Assembly (NCBI GenBank): GCA_030849805.1
Contig: JASANZ010002098.1
Span: 1-45,164 of the forward strand
Reading direction: 5' to 3'
Length of the DNA: 45,164 nucleotides
Origin: Sergeia podlipaevii
Lineage: Eukaryota > Euglenozoa > Kinetoplastea > Trypanosomatida > Trypanosomatidae
Part shown: positions 9,346 through 19,410 of the stretch, piece after piece
Layout: every line of letters starts with the position of its first letter
Position numbering within the stretch: the first letter of the stretch is position 1
Made by a program: the position numbers and the translations under genes
The notes under the pieces: generated by a model
Database searches by the model: none
Told to the model about the DNA's origin: nothing
The model's input: only the letters and a program-made list of their open reading frames with translations

Positions 9346-10818
9346 ATGTTTGGCACTTTAGGGGGAACATCTGCGGCACCTGCTGCTTCAGTGGCGAGCC
9401 CGGCCCAAGCAGCACCACCACCACCACCATCCACAGGCGGCGCGGAGGCCCAGTTGGAACTTGCCTCTTTGCTTCCCAAGGGCTGGGAAGAGAACGGTGG
9501 ACCTCTCACCAAGACAATAGGAACCCTATTGAGCAATCCGTACTTCAGCGCCGGTGCGGGCTTGTGGGTGCTGACCGTGGGCGGCATGTTTGGCCGTCAG
9601 GCGTTGACAGCGGCGCAGACGCTGATGCGACGTCGCTTTGTGGTGTCGCTGGAGGTGGTCAACACAGACGAGAGCTTCACGTGGATGATGCGGTGGCTCG
9701 CTGCCCAGTCCCAGTTTAAAGTTCAGCAGATGACAGTCATGACGCGCTCACGACGTATTTACTCAAATGACGAGGCGGCCGTGGAGTGTTTGTTTGGGCC
9801 CTGCCCGAACGTTCGCCACATGTTTTTTTATCAGGGGAGGCCCATGACGTTATTCCGGAAGCGCACGGAACAGCGCAACAACTACGACGGAGAGCCACTG
9901 GAGACGCTGCAGTTCACGACCATTGGCCTTGGATCATCTATGCTGGAGAAGATGATGACGGACGCACAGGCCTATGCACAGAACCAGGACAACGATCATA
10001 CAGTGGTCTACGTCAATGCGGGAGGTCGGTGGTCTAGGCAGCAACAGCCGCGCCTGCGACGGCCCTTCAGCTCAGTCATTATGCCAAACAATGTGGGCGA
10101 CGAGCTGCTTAGCGACGTGAGACGGTTCCTGTCCTCGGACAGCTACTATCACAATCTCGGTGTGCCTTATCGACGAGGTTACCTGCTGCACGGTCCCCCT
10201 GGATGCGGTAAGACTAGCTTTGTGACTGCCCTTGCTGGTGAACTGCGGCTCTCTATTTGTCTCCTCAGTCTCTCTAACAGGGGCTTGACCGACGATGCAC
10301 TGATGAGTCTGCTCAACACCGCGGAACTTCGATCAATCGTGCTGCTCGAGGATATTGACCGCGCATTTAGCAACGAGAGCAACATCACCATGAGTGGTCT
10401 ACTCAACGCACTGGATGGGGTGGGAGCGCAGGAGGGCAGAATCGTCTTCATGACGACCAACCACGTCGAGGTGCTCGATCCCGCCCTCATTCGCCCAGGT
10501 CGTGCGGACGTAAAGGTGGAAGTGGGCTATCTTGACAAGATCCAGACCGCCCTCATGTTTGCCAAGTTCTATCCTCAGTCAACGCGGTCGATGCAAGAGG
10601 AGTTTGCTGCGAGGGTGCCAGAGCACACGGTGAGTGCTGCCCAGATCCAGTCCCACCTCTTCTTCTATCGTGACGCCCCACAAGGAGCTATCGACCAGAT
10701 TGGTAGCTTCCTGCAGCTGACGAACGATTTTGAGGAGAAGGTGCAAAAGAGAAAGCAGCAAGACAAGCGTGTGCGTGATCTACCGAGGACACCGATACTC
10801 GGCATGGATAAATTTTGA
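9346..10818 (+). CDS. BCS1: BCS1-type mitochondrial AAA ATPase (complex III assembly chaperone)
   Basis: This encodes 490 residues. An Ala/Pro-rich N-terminus (to about 35) precedes a single hydrophobic segment near 66-85, followed by a basic M-R-R-R-F stretch, the arrangement of BCS1 proteins with an internal mitochondrial import signal. A BCS1-specific region (about 90-250) leads into the AAA core. Walker A is GPPGCGKT at 283-290, and Walker B is at 332-338 (VLLEDID). A sensor region, FMTTNHVEVLDPALIRPGR, is typical of BCS1/AAA proteins. BCS1 folds and translocates the Rieske iron-sulfur protein into the cytochrome bc1 complex at the mitochondrial inner membrane. It is somewhat longer than yeast and human BCS1 owing to both ends. 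The ATG follows a strong acceptor. Confidence in the family is high; the exact substrate rests on family knowledge. Confidence 0.9.
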   Translation: MFGTLGGTSAAPAASVASPAQAAPPPPPSTGGAEAQLELASLLPKGWEENGGPLTKTIGTLLSNPYFSAGAGLWVLTVGGMFGRQALTAAQTLMRRRFVVSLEVVNTDESFTWMMRWLAAQSQFKVQQMTVMTRSRRIYSNDEAAVECLFGPCPNVRHMFFYQGRPMTLFRKRTEQRNNYDGEPLETLQFTTIGLGSSMLEKMMTDAQAYAQNQDNDHTVVYVNAGGRWSRQQQPRLRRPFSSVIMPNNVGDELLSDVRRFLSSDSYYHNLGVPYRRGYLLHGPPGCGKTSFVTALAGELRLSICLLSLSNRGLTDDALMSLLNTAELRSIVLLEDIDRAFSNESNITMSGLLNALDGVGAQEGRIVFMTTNHVEVLDPALIRPGRADVKVEVGYLDKIQTALMFAKFYPQSTRSMQEEFAARVPEHTVSAAQIQSHLFFYRDAPQGAIDQIGSFLQLTNDFEEKVQKRKQQDKRVRDLPRTPILGMDKF

Positions 10819-11023
10819 TTTATTTATTTTTTTTAAAAAAAAAAAAGAGAAAGAGAGAGAAAGTGTGTGTATAAGAGCATCCTGTAGAGGAGGCAATACG
10901 CACAAACGCATGCAAGTGATATTTCACAGAGCTGAAGAGGACATTACATTTCATTTTTTACAGGTGAAACAACAACTCCCACACACACACGAAAAAAAGG
11001 CCGCTATCACCTGGGTTGCTTTA

Positions 11024-11025
<2 letters not shown>

Positions 11026-11054
<29 letters not shown>
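11026..11054. repeat. (ATT)n triplet microsatellite
   Basis: About ten tandem ATT/TTA units lie in the spacer downstream of BCS1. Confidence 0.85.
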
Positions 11055-11055
<1 letters not shown>

Positions 11056-11199
11056 CTCGTTTGCTACACATTTTTGCTGTTTTTGTTGTTGTTGCAGCAT
11101 TGATATATATATTATTGAGGAAGTGTGTCTCTTCTTCTTTCATGTGCTTTGACCTCATCACCACACTCATACATATATATATCGTTCGTTCTTCTTTTT

Positions 11200-11292
11200 T
11201 ATTTTAACTTTATTTTTTTGTTTGTTTCCTTGTTGCTGTTGTTGTTGCTGTCTTTTCACTACTGGCAATTATCACCATATATGATTGTGAAG
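11200..11292 (+). promoter_or_regulatory. Putative spliced-leader acceptor for C2H2 gene
   Basis: A T-rich tract with TTG repeats (11200-11262) is followed by the first AG at 11291-11292; further AGs lie at 11296-11297 and 11309-11310. This gives a leader of about 58 nt to the ATG at 11351. Confidence 0.45.
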
Positions 11293-11350
11293 AATAGGTC
11301 TACGCTACAGCTTGCGTGCAAAGCAAAGCAAAACAAAAAAAAGAATAATA

Positions 11351-11614
11351 ATGCCCTCTGGAAACGGCTGTCGCGCTAATCAGCGCCGTGCCCGTGAGCA
11401 GCAGAAGGCTGCCAAGGTGGGCAGCAAGCACACCTCGGAGGACCTGAAGAAGCACGAGCAGAGCAAGAACGTGGTGCAGTGCGCCGTCTGCCTTCAGGGA
11501 TTCCCCAGGACTGTGCGCCGCCCCGAACTGGAGCAGCATGCCGAGAAGCACAGCAAGGTGGGCAAGAGCTTTGTGGAGATGTTTCCTGCCTTTGACGATA
11601 CCGACAGTAACTAA
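11351..11614 (+). CDS. Small C2H2 zinc-finger / SERF-like protein
   Basis: This encodes 87 residues from the ATG at 11351. The same frame opens upstream at a TTG (11312), but the ATG gives a canonical start and a compact conserved-looking protein. The N-terminal half is highly charged and rich in Arg, Lys, Gln and Ala, with MPSGNG then QRRAREQQKAAK, resembling the 4F5/SERF-type basic region of small eukaryotic zinc-finger proteins such as plant At2g23090-like proteins. A single finger follows: C44-x2-C47-x15-H63-x3-H67. The C-terminus is short and acidic (FDDTDSN). Codon use looks strongly biased toward G/C-ending codons, suggesting good expression. The molecular function is unknown; nucleic-acid binding is possible. 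Confidence 0.85.
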   Translation: MPSGNGCRANQRRAREQQKAAKVGSKHTSEDLKKHEQSKNVVQCAVCLQGFPRTVRRPELEQHAEKHSKVGKSFVEMFPAFDDTDSN

Positions 11615-13212
11615 CCAAAGAGAGATCCGAAAGAATTTTTAAAAGAGAGAGAGGGGGGAACAGAGTAGCTGCAGCCTTTAAGTGTTCTTGACTGCCCATT
11701 TATTTATTAATACAGGGCTAGCGCTTTCTCCATCGTACATAGAGGGAATGAAAAGGAAACGAGGAATGGTAAGAGGCAATCATTTTTTTATCTTATTTTT
11801 TGGAAAAGCACGGAAAGAAAAAAAAAGAAAATGTACATGTAGCGCTGATAGAGAGAGTTTTATTTATTAATACTATTGTTGTTGTTTTGTTTCAGCTCTT
11901 TATTATTATTATGTTTTCTTGTGTGCATTTCGTGTTGTTGTTGTTGTTCTTGTACTCGATGGACATTTACCATTTTTATTCTAAGTCTTCTATATCTCTT
12001 TCCCTCTCTCTATTGCATGCGTGACTGTCCTTTTTTTTTTCTTTTTTTTTCCTTATGCTTTAAACATATATTCCTCCTTCTAACTCAATCGATATTTTTT
12101 TCTTTTCTTTCTCACACATATACACGCACGTGCACCTCTTCTTTCTTTCTTTCTTTTTTCTTTTGGTCAGTGTCATATCAACTTGTTAACTGACAGTACA
12201 TCCACAATATAAGGTGAACTTATGGGTGTACTTGTGTGTGTGTTTTGTGTGTGTGTGTGTGTGTATGCGCTTTATCAGTCAACGTACTTCAAAAAAAAAA
12301 AAAAATGGTTTAAAAGAAGAGGAGGGTACTATAAAAGATACCGTATGATAACTATTGCCCCACTCCTTTATGCTTTGCTCTCCATTTTTTTGCTAGAGGG
12401 CCTGTGCTGGGAAAGAAAAAGGGGAAAAAAAAATGCCCGTTGCATATTCATATCTAGTTCTTTTCTATTATTGTGTGCATCTTTTTCTCCTTTTCCTGCC
12501 TTTTTTTTTTCAATGGCATATTTATATTACAAAAAAAAAAAACAGAATAGTCACCTTGGCACTTACAAGGAAGAGAGTTGAGATATATATATATATATAT
12601 CACTTTTTTTTTTCTCTTTAGCTCCACATTTCTTATCCATTAAGAAAAAAAAAAAAAAACTAGTCAGCAAGTTCACAACTTCGTTCAATTCCCCAACACT
12701 CTTTTTTAGTTGGTGTCGTTGTGTGTGTGTCTGTGTCTGTGTGTTTTCTATATTTTATTGCACTACGGATTTTTGTTTCTGTATGTGTTTGTTTTGAAAG
12801 AGGTGACGATCTTATGCGTGTGTGTGTGTGTGTGCTTGAGCTTTTGCATCTCAAGTTTTTAACCCCACTTTAGTCGTTTCTCCTTTTTCTGCGCATTTTA
12901 AGGTGAAACATTCATATATATTTATATATTTATATATATATTTGTTTTCTTTTTTTTTTTCCTTTCATTGCGTCAGTGTCTGCGCTCAACAGCGCTGCTA
13001 TACATAAATTCTCTTGCATACAAAATAGAAAGTTGAAAAGGATCGAAAACGGTTGGGAGAAGGAAGAGAAAAGTGCGTTTGCATATTATATATACCTAGA
13101 CTTTTTATTAGATATTTCCAAAAAAGAAACTCGAATATTTTATTTTTTGAAACGGGGAGAAGAGTTTGGCCAGTAGGGGGCTTAAATCATTTGCTTTCAT
13201 ACTAGCTTCTGA
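11615..13212. other. Long intergenic region, no gene seen
   Basis: It contains T-rich and A-rich homopolymers, (TG)n at about 12233-12264, (TA)n at about 12582-12600, TG-rich tracts at about 12719-12745 and 12818-12836, and degenerate TATATT at about 12914-12942. The short ORFs are low complexity. It probably holds the 3' untranslated region of the C2H2 gene and the leader of the MIF4G-like gene. Confidence 0.65.
12943..12976 (+). promoter_or_regulatory. Putative spliced-leader acceptor for MIF4G-like gene
   Basis: A T-rich tract is followed by the first AG at 12975-12976, 237 nt before the ATG at 13213. A nearer AG at 13204-13205 has only a weak pyrimidine tract. Confidence 0.4.
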
Positions 13213-15596
13213 ATGAAGCCTCTGCAAGTCGACGAATTTTCAGTTTTTGGCGGCGGTGGCCGTGGTGGGGGTGCGGGCGACAGACAGAACCACACAGCCA
13301 CCCCCGAGCCCGACCCCGCGCATCCCCCTCGCCCACGACCTCTACGCGCGCCACCACAGACGGAAAACGCAGATGGCAGAGCAGCTCTAGTGAAGATGCT
13401 TCTTGCAGCGCTTAACCGCATCACCGCCGCCAATGCCGAGCCCATTATCGCGTCCCTTAGCACTGTCTCTTTTGTTCAAGCAGGTGCATCCGCGTGTATG
13501 AGGCAGAGCAGGAGCTGCTTTCACATGGCGGTCGCGCACACACCGAGGCAGCAATCCATGCACCACGGGAAATGGCAGATGGTAGTCGTGGTGAAGACGA
13601 CGAAGAGGTAGATGCGTATGCGGGAGGCAACAACACTTATCTTCATAATGAGCAGCACCAGGATATTCATCACTTGACAGAAGAAGGCGAAAGCACAGCA
13701 CAGCACATGAAGACCATACAGGCTGCTCTTCTTCCGGTGCTTGAGCGGGTGTGGTTCAAACTCGTTAGCCCGAGTGATGCCATCTATCTTCCTCTATATA
13801 TACGCCTCTTACTGAGCCTAGAAGTTCCCATTCATCAAGTACAGTCTTCATTCTCCCCATCTAGGGCTCGTAGAGAAGAGGAAGGCAGGTCTCGTGGAGA
13901 CGCTACCGGGGTTGCGCGTGCTGGTACGGGAAGCACGGCACCACCTATGTCTATCACACCTCCGGTGCGTTGGCTACGGCAGTGGCTGGGGACAGAGGCG
14001 ACAAGCAAGCTAATGTGCAGCACGCAATCCGCTGTGGCAGCAGCAGTAGCAACGGGGACAGTGGGGAATAGTCCTACTACTCCTCCCACACGAATGAAAG
14101 AGAAGCATAGGGACACGGCACGGGCGACAGCGGCACTCGTGGCGTGGCTGCACCTTGCCGACGTCATTGCTGGGCCGCAGCTCCTTCGTGATGTGGTGGA
14201 GCCAATATGCCAGCTGACGCCGGTGCCAGGACCTTCTTCATCTCACTTTTCATCTTCTTCTTCTCCGGGCATCATCAATGCATGCAGTGAGCTAATCTGC
14301 GAGGATATTAAAACGTCAGTGTCAATGCAGAAAGTCCGTAGTGACTTTCCAGTGGAAGTGATTCTGTGTCTGCTGCGTGTTCTGCAGTATCACCGCGAGC
14401 TTAACCTGCGTATCGCTGTGTATGGGGCCACCAGCGCCAGCACCACAGCTGTCATTTTGCGTCGCCACGATTGTGAAGGAGAAGAAGAAGAAGAAGAAGA
14501 GGTGCCGTGTGCTGATGGAGAGGAGACTGGTGGGAATAGATGCCTGGAGTCATCAAATTGCCAAAGTGAGAAGAGCAGCAAGCGCAACAGCAACAGCAAC
14601 AGCAAAAAAAAGAAAAATTTGCGACAAGCGCGCGGTAGCAATCAAGTGGAAGGCACCGCTGTGGAAGCAAGCGCCGTCACTGAAAGGAAGACACAAGAAG
14701 AGAACGGAGCAGCTCGTGAGGCGGTGCAGCGGCAGAAACTCACGCTCTTATCGCACGCACGTGATCTCTCCTGTTGCTGTCTGAATTCGCTATCCGCAGC
14801 TCAACAGGACTCTACAGGATCTGCTTCTCCTGCGATGGAGACGGCAGAACCGCAAGCCTCAGCACGCTCCACTCCTCTTCTTCTTTTCATCCAGCCAGGA
14901 CCCTCTCCGTTTATGCGTACGGCAGAGCAAGAGGTGCAGGATGGCACATCGGAATATGCAAACAGTGAGGACTACGTCGCGGCAGGGTCGGAGGAGGAGA
15001 AGAAGCATCACGTTTGCCCGGAAAACCAAGTCGGAGTTGTTTCTTCTTCTTCTTCTCAGGAAACACACAGAGAAAAGGGCAAGATAGAGGAAGAGCAAAG
15101 CTCAGCTAGGTCTCTTCCCTCAGGCAACGGTCGACGTACGCGTCAGGGACGGAGACGACCATGTCGCCAGGCTGCTCAAGAAGGCTGCTGCGACGCTACG
15201 AGCGAAGACGCGCAGATCATCAACGCGGTATGTCTGCAGAAGTATCTGTGCAGGGGCTTTCCAGCCCACCTTCTTTATGGTGATGCAAAGGGATCCTTCT
15301 GCTCCTCTGTCGCTGCTGCGGCCACAGAGGCACGGACACGTGTCTTATCAGACGCTTCTGCGGCAGCGCTGAGCGATGTTGTCATGTGTGCTCTCGTGAG
15401 TGCGCTGGTCTGTCTTCGAGCGCACGCTGTGGCTGCTGGTGTTTCTTTAGGTTCTTCTTGCAGTACTGATTCTATGCAACTTGCCGGTGATGAGGAGAAG
15501 CAAATAGCATTGAGGCCTTGGACATGGTCGTATAGGGTTTCAGTCTTGGTGGATGTTGCATTGGAACGATGGTCGAGGCTCACTGCTTCTCGATAG
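13213..15596 (+). pseudogene. MIF4G-like protein gene with an apparent frameshift near 13480
   Basis: Two frames appear to make one gene. From the ATG at 13213, frame 1 encodes a Gly/Pro-rich N-terminus and then a helix-like segment, LVKMLLAALNRITAANAEPI. This resembles the first helices of MIF4G domains (leucines plus an L-x-[KR]-[IL]-T pattern), but the frame stops at 13611. Frame 0 is open from 13461 to 15596 and continues with helical MIF4G-like sequence (LLPVLERVWFKLVSPSDAIY, then LPLYIRLLLSL). It is followed by a charged, Ser/Glu-rich low-complexity middle and a helical C-terminus. The shift must lie between 13461 and 13611, and one missing base (or two extra) would restore the frame. 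If unbroken the product would be about 790 residues. If the break is real, an internal ATG at 13572 could start a 674-residue product. MIF4G proteins act in translation initiation or RNA processing; which one this is remains unclear. A sequencing indel is as likely as true decay. Confidence 0.55.
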
Positions 15597-15664
15597 CTCT
15601 CTTTCTCTCCCTCTAGGATACACAGTAGCTATGTATATATACATATATGTCTATATGTGTCCGC

Positions 15665-15707
15665 GTCTGTGTGTGTGTATGTGTGTGTGTGTGTGTGTGC
15701 GTGTGTG
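15665..15707. repeat. (TG)n microsatellite
   Basis: Imperfect TG repeats with GTATG and GCGTG interruptions, in the presumed 3' untranslated region of the MIF4G-like gene. Confidence 0.8.
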
Positions 15708-15975
15708 CAAACACAAGTGCGTACGCTAGGAGCGTTGTTTCCCAACTGTTGCACTTCTTGTTTTTTGTTTACTTACTCTCACTTACCATTTGTTTATGTT
15801 TGCATTATTATTTTATTATTATTTTAAAGGATCTATTTATATCTTTTATTTATTCATTTTTGAGAAAAAATGAGGGGGAGGGGCATTTTCTTTGTTAAGT
15901 TCAAAATCGATGGTGTCTTGGTACATCTACAGTATATAGATACTATGCATGCTGAACAGTTAAATCAGCACAATT

Positions 15976-16057
15976 CCTTCTCTCTTTCTTTCTTTCTCAC
16001 TCATTTGTTGCTTCTATTTACTCTTTTTGGGGGCTTTTTTTTATTATTTATATACAG
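15976..16057 (+). promoter_or_regulatory. Putative spliced-leader acceptor for PIF1-like gene
   Basis: A long T/C tract (15976-16048) ends in TATACAG with AG at 16056-16057. The helicase frame stays open upstream to 16027, but trans-splicing at 16057 would remove that part. This supports the ATG at 16153 as the start, with a 95-nt leader. Confidence 0.55.
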
Positions 16058-16152
16058 CCCCTATACGAAACAGAGTCGTCGCAGTCAAGTACGCATACAC
16101 ACATACACACACAACATATATATACGAGTGCTCGAAGCGTGATTCTTTAAGG

Positions 16153-19100
16153 ATGTTTTCGCGTGGCCTAGCTTCAGCGGCATCTAAATGCACAGCAGCA
16201 GCAGCAGCAACCACAACAGCAACGTCTAGTCTCCATGTCGCTTCACCATCGCAGCCAGTCTCCTCCTCCTTCACCTCTCTTCTTCTTCTTGTCCCTTCCG
16301 CACTGCGAGCTCCTGCAGTGCGCACAATCTATAGCAAGAGGGCTGCTGCTACTGCTACACCTAGCAGTACGTTTCTTTTTCATAGCAATCGATCTTTTGC
16401 CACGAGTGCCGCGCTGCACGCCGGCAAGAAGAAACACGTCAACAGCAGTGGCGGCGGCGCGCAAGCAGTGGAACAAAGAAGGAAGAGGGTGAAGAACACC
16501 AAGAAGGAGGAGGATCCGGAGCAGCTATCTAGTGCAGACGACGTGGATGGTATAGCAAAGAAGAAAGAAAAGAAGAAGAAGGTGGGGGGCGAGGCAGCAA
16601 TGTCACAAATCCAGAGCATGACGGAAGGAAAGACGAGGGTTGCACAGCCACGACAACGCCCGCAGCGCGTTAGAGCCACCTTTACTGCGGCACTTGATAA
16701 TGGTGAAGAAATGAAGGTTGTGGAGGCAGCCCACAATGATATTAACGGGACCGCGCAAGGCGGGACCGCAGCAGCAGCAGCACCTATGGAAGAGTTCGTG
16801 CTGGATGAAGACATGGAGGCCTTCATGCGCATGATGCAGGAGGAGGTAGTGCTTCGCGAACAGAAAATAAAAGCCGAGAAGGCGCGCAGGCAGCAGCAGA
16901 AGGACAGAAAAAAGACAGGCAGTAAACAAAATGGTGGGCTCACAGGCAGCACTGACTCTGCAAAGGGCAAGCAGGACAACACTGATCGTAACGACGACGA
17001 GAACAATGCAGCTGTCGAAGCTGAGCGGCTTGGTGAAGATCAAGAAGCCGCAATTGATCTTGCGGTGCGGCAGCGCAAGAACCTCTTCATCACCGGTAGT
17101 GCCGGTACTGGCAAGTCTCTTGTGCTGCGTGAGATCGTGCTGCGCCTGCGTGAAAAGCGTGTCAACGTGTTTGTCACAGCCTCCACTGGCGTGGCGGCGC
17201 TAAACGTGCGTGGGGCGACAATTAACAGTTTTGCAGGAGTTGGGTATGGTGTGGGGAGTAGGGAAGAGATACTCAAGCGGGTGCGCAAGAACCGACGCGC
17301 GTGTGGACGCTGGAAGTACTGCAGCACGCTCATCATCGACGAAGTGAGCATGCTAGATGGAGAGTTGCTTGGTGTGATTGACTACGTTGCGCGCACGCTA
17401 CGCAAGCAGCCAGACACTCCCTTTGGTGGCATTCAAGCGATCTTTTGTGGTGACTTCTTACAGTTGGCGCCGATTGGAAACAATTCAAGTATGCGTGCGA
17501 TACGTGCTGGTGGTAGAGGCGGCAATAATGCAGGCGTCCAGCCCAGTAGTCATAGCAGCTTGAAGTACTGCTTCCAGAGTGAAGTCTGGCGTGACCTGCA
17601 GCTCACCACCGTAGTGCTTCGCACAAAGTACAGGCAGGGCGCAGACGGTGTGTTTCAGGAGGTCCTGGATGACGTGCGCGTGGGTGCCATCTCACCTACA
17701 ACGTATGTGGCCCTTGAATCACGCGTGGTGACAGAGGAACACCTCGTCCATGCTGAGCAGGAGCGCATTGCCGCTCATCATCGCGATGGGGACGAGAGCG
17801 GAGCAGTCATCCCGCCCCGTCACTACGTACGACTGTGCGGAACGAACAAGGAGGTGGACGCGCGTAATGCCAAGCACTTCGCGCTGCTTAAGCCCGTCAC
17901 GGATAGAAACAATGTTTGTCTGCCACTCCCCTCCTCTAGCGCAGCCGATCAGCAGCAGCAGCAGAATTCGCAGAGGGAATACGAGTATCACTCCGCCCGC
18001 ACAATGGCGCGTGAGCGTGATGAGGCGCAGTGGGCCGCCATGGAGGCATCTCTGACAGAAAAGTATACCCACGACCCGCTGCGCTCGTTGCACGTCTACA
18101 ACGCTTACGACGTCGTGTTTGACGATGTCAAGAAGCCTGACGGTACTATGGAACGAAGGGCCTTCCCGATCTCAGCGAACAACGCGCATGGACTTAGCCG
18201 CGGTGATGCCTTCGATCGCAGTGGAAGCAACAGCAGCGGCGGCTATGGGGGCGGTGGCGTGGGGGACAGCAGTGGGCAACTTGCCAACCCACGCGCCAAC
18301 TACGTGAATTTTAGTGATAGCAACTTGCCACAGCCTCTCGCGCTTAAAGTGGGGGCACGTGTGATGTTGATGCACAACGTCTCCACCCGTCTCGGCCTCG
18401 TGAACGGCAGCGTGGGCGAAGTTACTGGCTTCTTACACCCTCTAGAGGTGGTGGACCTGGTGCTGCGTGCGGGACGCGAGAAGTACCACCCCACTGAACG
18501 TGGCACAGAGCTGCTCCTCCGTGGTGGCTTCGAGTGTCTGGACGACGTCTTCCGCTGTGTGGACACCTCCTACGCACAGACGCTCTACTGGTGGCTTCGA
18601 CAGAACTACCCCAAGTCACGGCGTGTGGACGAGCTCAGCTACGGCGCTGTGTACGGCGAGGCGCACCTGCGTGACCTGCAGCGCTTGACCGGGGTGGATG
18701 AGATCGCCATTGAAGACGGCGAAGTTATCTCTGCCATCAACGGGGATGGTGAGGAGGACGACGGAGAAGGTGGTGGTAATGCTGCTACTGCCTGTGCCGG
18801 GTCCAGCCGAGAAGACGGAGTAGCGGACTTGGATGACTTCCTCGAGGCCCTGCAGGTGACGTCTGGCGCGCGTTACGGCGGAGAGCAGGCGAAGGAGCTG
18901 TATCTCGGCGGTATCCTCCCTTTACATCTGCAGATGATGCGGCTACCAGTGGTGCGGTTCAACTTGCAGACACTCGCGCGTCGCTTGAAGGAAGACGACC
19001 AACACAACGATGAAAACAAGAGCAGCAGGGGTCTTTCTTCTCCTTCTGGTGGCCAGAAGAAGGGCGGTCGGTCGAAGCGGCCACCGCCGACGCACGTGTA

Positions 19101-19410
19101 TGCCTTTGTCTCTCCGATTGAGCAGCAGTGGTTCATGGGTAGCCAAGTCGTTGCCACACGGACTCAGATCCCGCTTCGGCATGCGTGGGCTATCACGGTA
19201 CACAAGGCTCAAGGACTCACGATTGCCTCATTACAGGTGGACATGGCGAGGTTCTTTACACCTGGGCAGGCGTATGTCGCGCTCAGTAGGGCGACGAGTC
19301 TGGAGAACATACAGTTGCTGAACTTTGACGCGAAGAACATCCGTGCGTGCCCAGTGGCAAAGGGATTTTACGATTCGCTGACCTCAAGGGGGACAGCAAG
19401 TGTGAGGTGA
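16153..19410 (+). CDS. PIF1-family DNA helicase, probably mitochondrial
   Basis: This encodes 1085 residues from the ATG at 16153. The N-terminus (MFSRGLASAASK, then Ala/Ser/Thr-rich with no acidic residues for about 90 positions) looks like a mitochondrial presequence. Lys/Glu-rich low-complexity sequence to about 290 follows. Helicase motifs are Walker A GSAGTGKS at 315-322, Walker B LIIDEVSML with D396/E397, and GDFLQLAP at 433-440. A 2B-type segment, RVMLMHNVSTRLGLVNGSVG, ends at GEVTGF (to F760). The late motif HKAQG is at 1017-1021, followed by GQAYVALSRATS. PIF1 enzymes are 5'-to-3' superfamily 1B helicases. Trypanosomatids have several, most of them mitochondrial and acting in kinetoplast DNA replication or maintenance; the paralogue cannot be named here. 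A 170-residue insertion (761-930) splits the 2B region, and other inserts surround residues 580-720. Confidence 0.88.
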   Translation: MFSRGLASAASKCTAAAAATTTATSSLHVASPSQPVSSSFTSLLLLVPSALRAPAVRTIYSKRAAATATPSSTFLFHSNRSFATSAALHAGKKKHVNSSGGGAQAVEQRRKRVKNTKKEEDPEQLSSADDVDGIAKKKEKKKKVGGEAAMSQIQSMTEGKTRVAQPRQRPQRVRATFTAALDNGEEMKVVEAAHNDINGTAQGGTAAAAAPMEEFVLDEDMEAFMRMMQEEVVLREQKIKAEKARRQQQKDRKKTGSKQNGGLTGSTDSAKGKQDNTDRNDDENNAAVEAERLGEDQEAAIDLAVRQRKNLFITGSAGTGKSLVLREIVLRLREKRVNVFVTASTGVAALNVRGATINSFAGVGYGVGSREEILKRVRKNRRACGRWKYCSTLIIDEVSMLDGELLGVIDYVARTLRKQPDTPFGGIQAIFCGDFLQLAPIGNNSSMRAIRAGGRGGNNAGVQPSSHSSLKYCFQSEVWRDLQLTTVVLRTKYRQGADGVFQEVLDDVRVGAISPTTYVALESRVVTEEHLVHAEQERIAAHHRDGDESGAVIPPRHYVRLCGTNKEVDARNAKHFALLKPVTDRNNVCLPLPSSSAADQQQQQNSQREYEYHSARTMARERDEAQWAAMEASLTEKYTHDPLRSLHVYNAYDVVFDDVKKPDGTMERRAFPISANNAHGLSRGDAFDRSGSNSSGGYGGGGVGDSSGQLANPRANYVNFSDSNLPQPLALKVGARVMLMHNVSTRLGLVNGSVGEVTGFLHPLEVVDLVLRAGREKYHPTERGTELLLRGGFECLDDVFRCVDTSYAQTLYWWLRQNYPKSRRVDELSYGAVYGEAHLRDLQRLTGVDEIAIEDGEVISAINGDGEEDDGEGGGNAATACAGSSREDGVADLDDFLEALQVTSGARYGGEQAKELYLGGILPLHLQMMRLPVVRFNLQTLARRLKEDDQHNDENKSSRGLSSPSGGQKKGGRSKRPPPTHVYAFVSPIEQQWFMGSQVVATRTQIPLRHAWAITVHKAQGLTIASLQVDMARFFTPGQAYVALSRATSLENIQLLNFDAKNIRACPVAKGFYDSLTSRGTASVR

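Larger units (their letters stand above)
10819..11350. other. Intergenic region, no gene seen
   Basis: A short spacer between the BCS1 and C2H2 genes. It holds A and T runs just after the BCS1 stop, a GA stretch at about 10846-10862, a (TTA)n run at about 11026-11054 and T/TTG-rich tracts leading into the next acceptor. Confidence 0.65.
15597..16152. other. Intergenic region, no gene seen
   Basis: A TG-rich microsatellite (about 15669-15707) lies soon after the MIF4G-like stop, followed by T/TTA-rich DNA and the acceptor of the helicase gene. No separate coding sequence was seen. Confidence 0.65.

Noticed and set aside
9117..9719. 200-codon + ORF overlapping the BCS1 start
   Set aside because: It has a non-ATG start, crosses the strong acceptor site at 9269, overlaps the well-supported BCS1 frame and has no recognisable domain.
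13470..13500. Programmed -1 frameshift or cis-intron in the MIF4G-like gene
   Set aside because: No in-phase X XXY YYZ slippery heptamer was found at the switch, and the short overlap leaves no room for a convincing intron with a pyrimidine tract. An indel is simpler.
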